Positions 1 through 8,972 are shown, counted from the first letter of the stretch. The stretch is DNA of 23,612 nt from Chloroflexi bacterium RBG_16_57_11 (GCA_001795165.1 MGNS01000139.1:28897-52508); one strand, 5' to 3'. Numbers and translations are program-made. The notes: generated from the letters alone by a model not told the origin.

Positions 1-148
1 CCGGTGAAGTGGGCTGTATAGAAATAGTTGCAGGCAGCGTTTGATCCGGCGGCAGTTTTTCATTTTGTCCTCGGGTGAAAAGATTGCATGCCAAAAAGGT
101 TAAAGAAAAAATCACCAGGACGAGGTACCGTGGAAGATGAACTGCCAT
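1..148 (-). CDS. Putative small lipoprotein, N-terminal part (cut by left edge)
   Basis: This 49-codon open frame runs off the left edge without a stop. From the ATG at 148 it reads MAVHLPRYLVLVIFS and then LTFLACN. This is a short basic N-region, a hydrophobic core and a lipobox (L-A-C, Cys21), followed by a polar, Pro/Gln/Thr-rich stretch (LPPDQTLPATISIQPTSP). That pattern is a type II signal peptide and the flexible tether of a surface lipoprotein. It begins 35 bp after the stop of the receiver/ATPase gene on the same strand, so it may be the third gene of that operon. No strong Shine-Dalgarno sequence is visible; a TTG at 166 in the same frame is an alternative start. The function cannot be told because the mature domain lies outside the window. 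Confidence 0.55.
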   Translation of the reverse strand, partial: MAVHLPRYLVLVIFSLTFLACNLFTRGQNEKLPPDQTLPATISIQPTSP

Positions 149-183
149 GGGTAGAGATCTTAGCAAAAGGGTCTATGGTATTT

Positions 184-1404
184 CTATTTTTCGGTAAGTC
201 GTTTGGTCACCCGTTTCCAGGCCGCCGTCGGGGCGGCTGGTGGGATATTTTTATGGATATCATTGCTCAATATGTACCCAATTTCCTCGATTCGCATGGA
301 TACCGGTAGCTCTCGATTTTTTAACAGGAATGGTTCACCGAAATTAATCGCTCGGCTGACTTCGCTCGTTCCATATGGAATGCTCAGATCGACCGGGTGA
401 CCCAGAACTTTTTCTATCTGGGCCTGTTTGATGCCATTGGTGACTTCGCTGGAGTTGTGGTTTAAGGTGACTTTTACCTTTTCAGGCGGAAACCCGAGTT
501 GATCGTAAATGCTTAATGCCCCAATTGCCGCTCTCAGGGAGGCCATTTCCGGCGCCAGGATTAATAAAAGATGGCTTGCCGCGCTTAATAACTCAATCGA
601 CGCATCCGAGAAATCATGGGCGACATCCATGACAACAAAATCATTCTTCTGGATGATGTTCTCCGCAACGGTCAGGAAAAAGCCCTGTTGAAAAGAGTCG
701 GCAGCGATAGGTAATTTTGGGGCAGCAATATATTGAATACCCGACTCGTGCTTACTCACCAGCTTGTCAAGCACTTCATCGTCGATCGAGGTCGATGGAA
801 CATCGATAACATCTTCCCAGGTAGAGCGGGGAGCGGCATCCAACATCATCGCCACCTGGCCTGAGGCGAGCACAGCATCCACCAGCAAGGTTGACTTATT
901 CCAGATCTGATAAAAAGCGAGCGCCAGGTTGACCGCGATGCTCGAACAGCCAACCCCACCTCTCAGGCTATGTACAGCCACAGCGGTGGTGGTTTGTTCA
1001 ATCTCGGCCTCATATTGCTGGGCCATTTTCATGGCTTTGCTGCGTCGAGCCAGTATGCCGAGTCGAGCGACGAGCTCCTCCGGTTGGAATGGCTTTTCCA
1101 GATAATCATCTGCCCCCAACTCGAAGGCTTTTAGCTTGCTATTCAGCTCATTTTGGCCGGTGACAAAGATAACGGGGACGCTTCCGAAGTGTGGATCGCG
1201 CCGGATCCGAGCCAGGATATCAAATCCGGTCAGATCTGGTAAACGTAAATCCAGAACAACAATGTCTGGATTATAAATGGGTAGTTTTGTCAGCCCTTCG
1301 TTTCCATTTCGGGCATATTCTAAATCATAACCCGCTTTTTTAATTACGGGAGCAACGAGTTTATAGTAGAAGGCCTCATCATCAACTAATAAGACACGAA
1401 TCAT
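184..1404 (-). CDS. Response regulator: receiver domain fused to CpaE/TadZ/MinD-like ATPase
   Basis: The protein has 406 residues. Residues 1-120 are a CheY-like receiver with acidic pocket D8/D9, phospho-acceptor D52 (VVLDLRLPD), T82 and K104 (EKPF), so it looks phosphorylatable. Residues 140-385 are a ParA/MinD-type domain. Its P-loop is unusual: R148-GGVGC-S154, where ParA has KGGxGKT, so both the signature lysine and the P-loop lysine are replaced. A D176-containing switch and a Walker B-like FVVMD (256-260) remain. The CpaE/TadZ family, which places type IV/Tad pilus machinery at the cell pole, combines a receiver-like domain with a ParA-like domain and often has a divergent Walker A. 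Here the receiver is intact. The ATG overlaps the stop of the upstream kinase gene by 4 nt (ATGA), so the two are probably coupled and the kinase is the likely phosphodonor. No Tad pilus genes are in the window, so a pilus link is inference. Confidence 0.85.
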   Translation of the reverse strand: MIRVLLVDDEAFYYKLVAPVIKKAGYDLEYARNGNEGLTKLPIYNPDIVVLDLRLPDLTGFDILARIRRDPHFGSVPVIFVTGQNELNSKLKAFELGADDYLEKPFQPEELVARLGILARRSKAMKMAQQYEAEIEQTTTAVAVHSLRGGVGCSSIAVNLALAFYQIWNKSTLLVDAVLASGQVAMMLDAAPRSTWEDVIDVPSTSIDDEVLDKLVSKHESGIQYIAAPKLPIAADSFQQGFFLTVAENIIQKNDFVVMDVAHDFSDASIELLSAASHLLLILAPEMASLRAAIGALSIYDQLGFPPEKVKVTLNHNSSEVTNGIKQAQIEKVLGHPVDLSIPYGTSEVSRAINFGEPFLLKNRELPVSMRIEEIGYILSNDIHKNIPPAAPTAAWKRVTKRLTEK

Positions 1405-4403
1405 AATCCGTCCAACCCGATCTCACGCCCTGGATCTGAATTATTTTTTATTAACTCACGAGTTGCAGATTCCAGACGCCCAATCATTTTTTGAATGTGG
1501 TTTAGTGTCTCACCGGCTAACCCAGGCTGGCCATTTCCGCTTTGCTTATCCAGTGTTGCCGCCAACATGGACAGCTTTATCATACCAAGGTTTGCTGAGA
1601 CACCTTTGAGATTATGCGCCTTGTTTGAAAGCTCTTTCCACCTCCCGGATTCGTAATCAAACCGCATGCCCTCCAATCTTTCAGGTAAGGATTGGATAAG
1701 CTCGTCGACAAAATTGCTGTAAACCTCGAGATCATTCTCGAAGCGCGGTAATGCATCCTGAATATCCAGGAGAGGAGCTTCTTCTGCAGTATTATATCCG
1801 TTAGGCTTTATTGTGTCTAGCGGTGCAAGATTTGATATCCCCCGTGTACCTAATTCCAACACTTGAAAAACCAATTGTGGATCAATCGGTTTGGAGATGT
1901 AATCATCCATCCCTGCCTCAAGACAGACCAGGGCGTCCCCCTGCATCGCGTGGGCGGTCAATGCTACGATAGGCGTGTGCTGGCTCTCGCCTTCAAATTC
2001 CCGAATGCGCCGGCAGGCTTCCAAACCGTCCATAACAGGCATCTGTATATCCATAAAGATGATATTGAAGCGGGTGTTTTTCACCGCAGTTAACGCCTCC
2101 ATGCCATTGGAGGCGGTCGTCACAAAATGTCCCCGTTTGGTGAGCATAACGTCCATCATCTGCCGGTTCAAGTCATTGTCTTCCACCAGAAGAATGTGTT
2201 GTGGTTGGATGATTTGGCCGCCACTCACTTCTACAGCGCTTTTTCGTTGGCGTTCGCGTTGCCGTTTGTTATCTACCATGAACGCGTCTTCGATAACTTC
2301 CCTTAACTGGGACTGGCGGATTGGTTTTATCAGATAACCGGAGCAACCCATCTCCTTGATCCAACCAATTTCGTTCCGGTGACCTACCGAAGTAAGGACA
2401 ATGACACGGACGTCATTAATGAGCGGCTCTTGACGAATTTCACGCAACGTCCGTTCACCGTCCATCCCCGGCATTTGCATATCCAAAAGCACCAACCGGT
2501 ACGGCGAGTTGGTTAACAATCCTCTGAACAGGGATGGGATCACTTCAGTGCCGCTGGCTACCGCCGTGGCGACACAGCCAAGCCCTTCAAGCATCTTTTT
2601 GAAGATCCTTCGATTGGTCGGATGATCGTCAACAATGAGCACCCGCAGGTTATTAAACTCTTCGGAGATCCGAGGTTTGATGGCAGGTTGCGCGACCTTG
2701 TCAAATTTTGCTGTGAAATAAAATGTGCTGCCAACTCCGGGTTCGCTTTCAAGCGCGATGGTACCGCCCATCATCTCAACCAGCTCTTTACAGATGGCCA
2801 ATCCTAAACCAGATCCGCCATATTTACGCGTCGTCGAGCCATCCACCTGGACAAAGCGGTCAAAGACCGCTTTCTGGCGTTCGAGTGGAATTCCGATACC
2901 GGTATCCACGACGAAGAATTGTAAAGTCACATTCTTATCCGTCTCATTGACCTTTTCAACGCGAATAACCACCTCGCCTTCTTCAGTAAATTTAATTGCG
3001 TTTTCGGTCAGGTTAACCAAGACCTGGCGGAGACGCACCGGATCACCTTTGACATAGACCGGCACAGAAGAATCCACATAGGAGATCAATTCAAGTTTCT
3101 TGACCTCTGATCTGTTTGCCAACGTCTGCGTCACCGCTTCCACGATCGAGGGCAGGTCAAATTGAAGCCATTCCAGCTGTAATTGCCCGGCTTCAATCTT
3201 GGAGAAATCCAGGACGCTGTTCAAGACACTCAGTAATGCATCCGCGCTGCTTCGTGCACCAATCAGGTAATCCAATTGTTCATCATTCAATGCAGTGTCC
3301 AGGGTCAGATCGATCATGCCTAGAATTCCGGTCATTGGGGTGCGAATTTCATGGCTGATATTGGCCAGAAATTCGCTTTTGGCCCGATCGGCTGATTCTG
3401 CAGCCAGCCGGGCTTGTATGTGTTCGGTGATATCATGATAGATCCATAACATTCCGACCCTTTGGCCAACCAGGATCAGCGGCACGACCGTAATCACCAC
3501 CTCTATGATCGAGCCATCTTTTCGGCGGAGCTGAGAGCGCCTTTTTGCGGGTTCCGGATTTGAGGCACTGTCCGAAACTCCAAGGATTTCTGACCCCGTT
3601 GAGGGGTTTGTTAGTAGCTTATGAATGCTCTGTCCATTGACCTCTTCATTTGAATATTCGAGCATGGTCTCGAAAGACGGGTTACACGAGAGCACGATGT
3701 GATTTAGATCAGTGGTAACCATCGCCACCGGGCTGTTGTAGATGAGCACATCCAGGAATTCCTTCTGCTCACGCAAAATTGTTTCGACACGTTTTCGCTC
3801 GGTGATATCTCGTAGAATATAGATACGTCCTTGTTGATGATCATATGTATCGAGAGGATAGTGGATAATCTCAAGCCAACGCTGATATTCTTGGTTGTAA
3901 ATCTCCCCAGTCGCATCGACCAGCCGCAATGGTTGCTGATCTTTCTCGCCAATGATGATCTTGTCGACGGTTGAATTGATCAACTGGTCGAATGTGGTAT
4001 CTAATGTGTGGATCGCGGCTTTATTGCAGCGAATAATAATGCCGTTGTGATCGGTTACGATGATGGCATGGAGAACGGCATCAAAAATGGCCTCCCATTC
4101 ACGTTTTCCCCGTTCCAGGGTTAATTCCAGTTTGGCCGCTTCCTGGTTCTTATCTGACAACCCACGATTCAATTCTGCAAGCTGGCGCACCCTTTGGTAA
4201 AAATCCAAGGAAACAAGTCCCAAGGCAGCCAGAAATAATCCAGATAAAACGAAGAAGGGACGGTAACTCGCGTTCAGGTGGAATCTGGATTCCACTGGCA
4301 CAAATGTGAGAGCCAGCCCAATGACTGCCAGGAAGAGTAAGAACCAGAACAGGTTAACAATTGCTGGTTGATTGGAAAGCTTGATTTTCCTGTATATGTT
4401 CAT
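1401..4403 (-). CDS. Hybrid sensor histidine kinase (2 TM, 2 PAS, HisKA, HATPase, 2 receivers, HPt)
   Basis: This 1000-residue membrane-bound multistep phosphorelay kinase has this order: two TM helices (about 15-34 and 49-67), a coiled-coil linker (70-102), PAS 1 (103-205), PAS 2 (215-330), HisKA with H351 in the motif NISHEIRTPM, and a HATPase domain. The ATPase shows an N-box at 462-473, DTGIGIP at 500-506 and GGSGLGLAI at 529-537. Receiver 1 follows (587-705, D641, K693), then receiver 2 (736-850, D785, K838) and a C-terminal HPt domain (about 880-985, H930 in KAHNLKG). All phosphotransfer residues are present, as in ArcB/BarA-type kinases. The extracytoplasmic loop is only about 15 residues, so the signal is probably sensed in the membrane or by the PAS domains; no cofactor can be assigned. 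It is the first gene of an operon with the receiver-ATPase protein, which overlaps its stop by 4 nt. Confidence 0.93.
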   Translation of the reverse strand: MNIYRKIKLSNQPAIVNLFWFLLFLAVIGLALTFVPVESRFHLNASYRPFFVLSGLFLAALGLVSLDFYQRVRQLAELNRGLSDKNQEAAKLELTLERGKREWEAIFDAVLHAIIVTDHNGIIIRCNKAAIHTLDTTFDQLINSTVDKIIIGEKDQQPLRLVDATGEIYNQEYQRWLEIIHYPLDTYDHQQGRIYILRDITERKRVETILREQKEFLDVLIYNSPVAMVTTDLNHIVLSCNPSFETMLEYSNEEVNGQSIHKLLTNPSTGSEILGVSDSASNPEPAKRRSQLRRKDGSIIEVVITVVPLILVGQRVGMLWIYHDITEHIQARLAAESADRAKSEFLANISHEIRTPMTGILGMIDLTLDTALNDEQLDYLIGARSSADALLSVLNSVLDFSKIEAGQLQLEWLQFDLPSIVEAVTQTLANRSEVKKLELISYVDSSVPVYVKGDPVRLRQVLVNLTENAIKFTEEGEVVIRVEKVNETDKNVTLQFFVVDTGIGIPLERQKAVFDRFVQVDGSTTRKYGGSGLGLAICKELVEMMGGTIALESEPGVGSTFYFTAKFDKVAQPAIKPRISEEFNNLRVLIVDDHPTNRRIFKKMLEGLGCVATAVASGTEVIPSLFRGLLTNSPYRLVLLDMQMPGMDGERTLREIRQEPLINDVRVIVLTSVGHRNEIGWIKEMGCSGYLIKPIRQSQLREVIEDAFMVDNKRQRERQRKSAVEVSGGQIIQPQHILLVEDNDLNRQMMDVMLTKRGHFVTTASNGMEALTAVKNTRFNIIFMDIQMPVMDGLEACRRIREFEGESQHTPIVALTAHAMQGDALVCLEAGMDDYISKPIDPQLVFQVLELGTRGISNLAPLDTIKPNGYNTAEEAPLLDIQDALPRFENDLEVYSNFVDELIQSLPERLEGMRFDYESGRWKELSNKAHNLKGVSANLGMIKLSMLAATLDKQSGNGQPGLAGETLNHIQKMIGRLESATRELIKNNSDPGREIGLDGL

Positions 4404-4830
4404 AATCTACCCACTTCAAGATCAACGATCCTTCTTGACGGGATTATATTGGCTTCTCTAATTCTATACCCAGACACTTTTGTAAGCATGTATTCTAACC
4501 CTATAACTAAGATCCAACTGATGAAAAATCGGTTACTTCTCAATGACCGAAGATGAACAAATCCCAGGTGAAAAAAAGAGATCCAAAAGACCGCTATCTG
4601 AAAAAGGCTTGCGGCCAAATCTTAGCCTGAAAGTATCGAGTCAACTTATGTGATGTGCAGATAGGTCGAATAACTGGTCAGGATTACTGCTTCCTGCATT
4701 ATATGACGCAAAAACGACTGATGTGTGATTAGACTTGAGGGGATGGTCACAAGGTAACAAAACGATTTTCATTCAGCTTTAGGTCCACGCCGGCATTGGT
4801 TGGTCATACTAGAGGCAACTTGGGTGTACG
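4404..4830. other. Intergenic spacer between glycan-export operon and kinase operon
   Basis: These 427 bp hold no convincing gene. They are presumably the leader and promoter region of the kinase operon. A TATAAT hexamer on the minus strand (4703-4698) is a possible -10 box, but it has no recognisable -35. Only a weak 72-codon TTG-initiated frame crosses the kinase-proximal half, and it has no similarity I recognise. I see no clear intrinsic terminator for the glycan operon, which ends at 4831. Confidence 0.5.
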
Positions 4831-5580
4831 TCAGCGGTTTTCCGCTTCCATTTCAACCAGATATTGGCCAACCACCTCTGTCGCCTCTCCGTGAGCGGCC
4901 ATCCTGCCTGCTTCCAACCAGATCACTTCATCGCACAACCGGCTTACCAAGCTGGTATCGTGAGAGACCAAAAGGATGGCACAACCCTGTGCCTTGTACT
5001 GAACGATCCTCTCCAGGCATTTGATTTGATAGGTGTGATCCCCTACGGCCAGCACTTCATCGATCAACAAGATGGCTGGCTGGATGTGGACGGCAACCGA
5101 GAAGGCCAGGCGCATATGCATTCCCATGCTGTAGATGCGCAGCGGGCTATCGATGAAATCCTCAAGCTCGGCAAAAGCAACGATCGAATCAAAATTCTGC
5201 GCCACCTCACGGCGTGTCAGTCCCGAGATGACACCGTTGATAAAGACGTTCTCGCGGCCGGTCAGGTCTGGGTGAAAACCAGCTCCTAAATCAATCAGCG
5301 CACCGATCCGTCCCTGGGTGATGATCCTCCCCCGGTCGGCTTTACCGACGCCACCCACCAGGCGCAACAACGTGGATTTCCCCGCCCCGTTTCTCCCAAC
5401 GATGCCGACCATTCTTCCCGCGGCCAAGCTAAAGCTGACGTCTTGCAACGCCCAGAACTCGTCCCGCTTCAGGGATCTTCTCCCGGCTGCTGAAAATAGA
5501 TCTTGAAAAGTCCATGGGCGGTCGCTGCGGTAGCGGGAAAATTTCTTGGATAGCCCCTCGACGCGAATAACATCTTCCAT
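4831..5580 (-). CDS. Polysaccharide/O-antigen-type ABC exporter, ATP-binding protein (Wzt/TagH/KpsT family)
   Basis: This 249-residue cytoplasmic ATPase would power export of a lipid-linked polysaccharide. Walker A is GRNGAGKST (62-70). The signature region is YSMGMHMRL (150-158), the form typical of Wzt/TagH/KpsT exporters and not the usual LSGGQ. Walker B is LLIDEVLAVGD (171-181) and the switch His is in SHD (206-208). The motif LIDLGAGFHPDLTGREN (95-111) is also characteristic of polysaccharide exporter ATPases. The protein ends soon after the nucleotide-binding domain, so it lacks the C-terminal carbohydrate-binding extension of O9a-type Wzt; export probably does not depend on recognising a capped glycan end through this subunit. 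It follows the permease stop by 3 bp, with GAGGAG inside the permease's last codons as ribosome-binding site. It is the last gene of the glycan cluster. Confidence 0.92.
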   Translation of the reverse strand: MEDVIRVEGLSKKFSRYRSDRPWTFQDLFSAAGRRSLKRDEFWALQDVSFSLAAGRMVGIVGRNGAGKSTLLRLVGGVGKADRGRIITQGRIGALIDLGAGFHPDLTGRENVFINGVISGLTRREVAQNFDSIVAFAELEDFIDSPLRIYSMGMHMRLAFSVAVHIQPAILLIDEVLAVGDHTYQIKCLERIVQYKAQGCAILLVSHDTSLVSRLCDEVIWLEAGRMAAHGEATEVVGQYLVEMEAENR

Positions 5581-5583
5581 AGA

Positions 5584-6375
5584 CTAAAGCTCCTCGACAA
5601 AGCGATAGTTGGCTTTCTGGAAAACATGAGCAGTGAACCAGAGTAGCGCTACGGATACCAGGCCCCACAACAGCAACGGCAGACCGGCAGGCAGCTCGGC
5701 TTGGATGAACACGGAACGATAGGATTCAATGATCGTGGCCATCGGATTAAGGCGATAGAGGGGCTGCAACTGTGGTGGGAGAGCGGCCGTGTCGTAGAAG
5801 ACGGGCGTCAAATAGAAGCCCAGAAAAAGCAAAACGCCCAGCAGGTATTGGGTATCACGGAACGTGACCTGGATGGCGGCGAAAAGATAGATCAGGCCCA
5901 GGCTGAGTATAAACTGGATGGCAAAAATGACCGGCAAAGCGAAAAAAGCGCCGCTGATTGGGATCCCAGAAAGCAGCATGAATACCAGCAGGATCGGTAA
6001 GGCGAGCAGGAAGTGAATGAAATAAGAAGCTACGGTTACCACCGGAAGGATGGCGGCGGGGAAGCCAGGCCTGTGGATCAGCTCGCGGTTATCCACAATC
6101 GATCCTGTGCCGGCGTACAACGAGGATTGAAACCAGTTCCAGGCCAGCAAACCGGTGAACAGGAACAAGGTGTAATTCGGAATATTGAGCTGCAGCACCA
6201 AGCCAAAAACCAGGTTGAGCACCAATAGCTGGGCCAATGGATTCAAGAGTGTCCACAGTATACCCAGCACCGAGCGCCGGTAGCGCAATTTCAAATCGCG
6301 CAAGACCAGCTCGTGCAGTAAATCATACAGATAACCTAGCCGGTTGTTTCTCTTTGCGTTAAAGGCTAACCTCAT
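5584..6375 (-). CDS. ABC-2 type polysaccharide exporter permease (Wzm/TagG family)
   Basis: This is an integral membrane protein of 263 residues from the ATG at 6375. It has about six TM helices and an amphipathic N-terminal segment (LVLRDLKLRYRRSVLGILWT) typical of Wzm/TagG/KpsM permeases. Family-typical features include the RRSVLGILWTLLNPL motif and a C-terminal NPMATIIESYRSVF stretch. I chose the ATG at 6375 over the TTG at 6381 because GGGAG lies about 9 nt upstream of the ATG and too close to the TTG. It partners with the ATPase encoded 3 bp downstream to move a finished glycan across the cytoplasmic membrane. The glycosyltransferase genes upstream on the same strand probably build that glycan. 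An 87-94 bp gap separates it from the preceding GT2 gene. Confidence 0.92.
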   Translation of the reverse strand: MRLAFNAKRNNRLGYLYDLLHELVLRDLKLRYRRSVLGILWTLLNPLAQLLVLNLVFGLVLQLNIPNYTLFLFTGLLAWNWFQSSLYAGTGSIVDNRELIHRPGFPAAILPVVTVASYFIHFLLALPILLVFMLLSGIPISGAFFALPVIFAIQFILSLGLIYLFAAIQVTFRDTQYLLGVLLFLGFYLTPVFYDTAALPPQLQPLYRLNPMATIIESYRSVFIQAELPAGLPLLLWGLVSVALLWFTAHVFQKANYRFVEEL

Positions 6376-6469
6376 GGTCAAATACTCCCGGTCTGATTCC
6401 TAATTCGCACAGCGCCAAATCCGCTAGACCTGGATGTTGAACCTGCGTCGGCGTCGGTCCGGATCAGGC

Positions 6470-7786
6470 CTAAACCTGATCCCATCGTTCCGGGTAGGGT
6501 ACATCTTTTTGGGTGAAGGCGGCGAATTCTTCTATGTTCATGGGAAGATGAATGATCCCCTGGGAAGCGAATGCCTCTAACAGGTGGAACAAGGAATATT
6601 CGATCAAGAAGGGCCGCAGGTGTGCCCCACGCCAGCGCTCGGCGCCTGGCTGGGAAGGCATGCAGCCAATCAATTTTTCCCCATTATAAATGGACACACT
6701 GTCGGGACGTAAGCGATCCAGGGTTTGTTCGGCTTGATCCAGGCCTTGGGATAGATCGATCACAAACTCGGGCTTCTCAAGAGGCTGTGCATTGGAGGGT
6801 TTATTTGCCAGGAAGTCTTGGACAGCCTTCTGCGTGGCTAACTCCTGAACCACGCCTTTCCAGTACCAGTATCCCGATAAGCCTGAAAAAAACCTGCGCC
6901 ACATGCTCAACATGCGGGCTTTTTCGAGCACAGGCAATGCTTGCAAGGCTATCAAAGCGATCCATTTACCCAGGCGGGGCGATCGAAATTCCAGGTATTG
7001 CAGCACCCGGCTGGGTAGCCTTGAATTTATCAATAAACGGCAAATCAGCAGCGTGGGGATCAATTCTGGATATATCCGCCCCAGGTGGACATCGGCGATG
7101 CCTTCCTGTAACTTGCGTTGCATGGCTCGGTTTAAATCGGGTTGCTCGTGATGCAAACCTGTAGCTGCCTGTGTAAACGCGAAATCCAACCCTGCCTTCA
7201 TCAACCGCGCCCCCAACTCATAGTCTTCATGAACCAGAAAATTTGAGTTGAATCCCCCGAGGCTGTAAAAATTAACCCGGCGAATCGAAAAATTACCACT
7301 TAGCAGGTCTGTATAGCAGAACCGGAGGCCCGGATGCTGCATGGGCTGAAACTTTTTTTCCCACCAGCCTTGCAATTCAAGTGCGAAGTAGGTGTTTGGT
7401 CTGGATGGAATGGGCGGGATATAACCAATCACCACCCGGTTGTTTGAGCCCAGGTGGGCATGTCTATGGGCCTGGACAAAACCAGGGCTTGTTTCAATAT
7501 CGTCATCTAAGAAGATTAACAATTCACCTTTTGCCAGAGAAGCCCCTTGATTGCGAGCGATCGCTGCGCCTCCCGAATCTTGTTCTATCGTGCGCAGGGT
7601 TAACGGGGCCTGATATTCGCACAGCATATCAATACTCCCATCCGTACACCCATCCAGGACAACAATCACCTCGAACTTTTCCAGGGGATAGGTCTGTTTA
7701 GCCAAAGCATCGAGCGTCTGGCGCAGGATTGCCTTACGGTTATGGCTGGGTATGATTACGGAAACCAGAGCTGTGTCTGTGAGCAT
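6470..7786 (-). CDS. Family 2 glycosyltransferase with extra C-terminal module
   Basis: The protein has 438 residues. The GT-A fold starts at once: VSVIIPSHNRK at 8-18, nucleotide-binding D45 (VVLDGCTDG), and a metal-binding FLDDD at 92-96. HEDYELGARL at 186-195 gives the acceptor-side acidic residues. A weakly hydrophobic segment lies near 272-290. After about residue 335 the chain continues into a domain that is not part of the GT2 fold. Residues 342-406 resemble the N-terminal part of the neighbouring GT2 (7797-8972): both start VxDL and share spaced V, G, A, LR, E and F positions. The sugar donor and acceptor cannot be read from sequence. It lies 10 bp after the preceding GT2 gene and upstream of the Wzm/Wzt exporter, so it probably adds a sugar to the exported glycan. 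Confidence 0.88.
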   Translation of the reverse strand: MLTDTALVSVIIPSHNRKAILRQTLDALAKQTYPLEKFEVIVVLDGCTDGSIDMLCEYQAPLTLRTIEQDSGGAAIARNQGASLAKGELLIFLDDDIETSPGFVQAHRHAHLGSNNRVVIGYIPPIPSRPNTYFALELQGWWEKKFQPMQHPGLRFCYTDLLSGNFSIRRVNFYSLGGFNSNFLVHEDYELGARLMKAGLDFAFTQAATGLHHEQPDLNRAMQRKLQEGIADVHLGRIYPELIPTLLICRLLINSRLPSRVLQYLEFRSPRLGKWIALIALQALPVLEKARMLSMWRRFFSGLSGYWYWKGVVQELATQKAVQDFLANKPSNAQPLEKPEFVIDLSQGLDQAEQTLDRLRPDSVSIYNGEKLIGCMPSQPGAERWRGAHLRPFLIEYSLFHLLEAFASQGIIHLPMNIEEFAAFTQKDVPYPERWDQV

Positions 7787-7796
7787 GATATTGGCG

Positions 7797-8972
7797 CTAT
7801 TGTGGATTGATCCGTCGAGACTTCAAATAGAGCCAGGGACCTGAAATGCAGCCCAAAATTTCCAGGAGGATCAGGTCAAAAGAAGGTGCGTTCTCCCTGC
7901 GGAACAACGACCGGACCGCCAAAGGTAGCTGCCCGACCAGAAACCAGTACAAAGCGATCGGCACCACCGATAGCTCCCCTTCAAAAAGGAGTTTGCGCGC
8001 CCACCACGCATACCACCCTGCCCCATAGCCATACATGGTCTTGCGCAGCTCTTTCCACGAACGGCGATGCCGGTGCCAGATCAGCGCGGCGGGCTCATAG
8101 ACGATCCAATATCCTGCTGCCAGGATGCGCGCAAACATTTCGCTATCCCCACCGGAAAGAGCGGGAGTCCCTCCATCTAATGCAATGTCAAACGGTCCGA
8201 CCAGCTCTAAAACGCTCCGGCGAAGCGCCATGTTGGCCCCGGCGCCAACCAGACCGGAGGATAGTAGGTTGAGGTTGTTCCATCTGAAAATCTTGTGCAC
8301 AAAACCGCGACCAAAGGGTGTGTAATTCTCGAAAGCTTCCTGAGCCTCGGTTTCAAGCTCGAGCGGCATGGTCAGACCGGTAACACAGAGCGCATTGGCA
8401 TGGCAGAAGTTTCGCCGGATTGCATCCAGCCAGCCGGCAACCGGAACGGTATCATCATCGATGAACGCTATGATCTCATTGTGCGCCTCGAGCAAGGCAC
8501 GGTTCCGGGCGCGATTCAGGCCAGGTTTCTCTTCACGCACATAGCGGATCGTTGGGAATTTCTGGACGACCTCATACGTGTCTGGCCTGGATGAGCAACT
8601 ATCAATGACCAGGATTTCCTGTTGCTCATTGCAAATGTGCGTCAAAGCCTCCAGGCAGCGTAATAGATCGTTGGGCCGATCCCGGGTGCAAATGGCAACC
8701 GTGGCTTCAGGAGGCTGGCCAACCCACGCATCCTCAGCAGGACAAGCGATGATCTCGCGCAGGAAATACTCCCAGAAAACTCGACCCGCATTACGAACGA
8801 TTGCGCTACGCAGGTTATCCCTGATAATTTTTCCCGCTTCGACGGGCACATACACACGCTCAACCGGTCTGCCCCCGATTCTCACGAGCACCATGGCACG
8901 ATCGTAGGCTTCCAGACCCGTAATAGCCTCTGGGATCGCATCAAATTCAAGATCGAGCACCTTCGTCGGCAT
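7797..8972 (-). CDS. Family 2 glycosyltransferase with extra N-terminal module
   Basis: The protein has 391 residues. Residues 1-85 are a non-catalytic N-terminal module (VLDLEFDAIPEAITG..., then VRIGGRPVERVYVPVEAG). The GT-A domain starts at about 90 (ATVAICTRDRPNDLLRCLEAL), with D124 in LVIDSCSS and the metal-binding FIDDDTVP at 170-177. GGDSEMFARI (near 268-277) is the acidic acceptor motif. A hydrophobic stretch (about 333-350) and another near the C-terminus suggest membrane association. The organisation recalls rhamnosyl-type or mycofactocin-type GT2 enzymes, but the substrate cannot be assigned. The gene begins 17 bp after the BcsA-like gene and ends 10 bp before the next GT2, in one transcription unit. 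Its N-terminal module appears at the opposite (C-terminal) end of the next enzyme. Confidence 0.88.
   Translation of the reverse strand: MPTKVLDLEFDAIPEAITGLEAYDRAMVLVRIGGRPVERVYVPVEAGKIIRDNLRSAIVRNAGRVFWEYFLREIIACPAEDAWVGQPPEATVAICTRDRPNDLLRCLEALTHICNEQQEILVIDSCSSRPDTYEVVQKFPTIRYVREEKPGLNRARNRALLEAHNEIIAFIDDDTVPVAGWLDAIRRNFCHANALCVTGLTMPLELETEAQEAFENYTPFGRGFVHKIFRWNNLNLLSSGLVGAGANMALRRSVLELVGPFDIALDGGTPALSGGDSEMFARILAAGYWIVYEPAALIWHRHRRSWKELRKTMYGYGAGWYAWWARKLLFEGELSVVPIALYWFLVGQLPLAVRSLFRRENAPSFDLILLEILGCISGPWLYLKSRRINPQ

Noticed and set aside
88..309. Plus-strand 73-codon frame near the left edge
   Set aside because: It lies antisense to both the lipoprotein start and the end of the receiver/ATPase gene, whose coding is well supported.
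4400..4618. 72-codon minus-strand frame (TTG start) with two hydrophobic stretches, overlapping the kinase ATG by an ATGA
   Set aside because: The overlap is suggestive of coupling, but the start is a TTG without a ribosome-binding site, the sequence resembles no family I know, and the region is probably the kinase leader.
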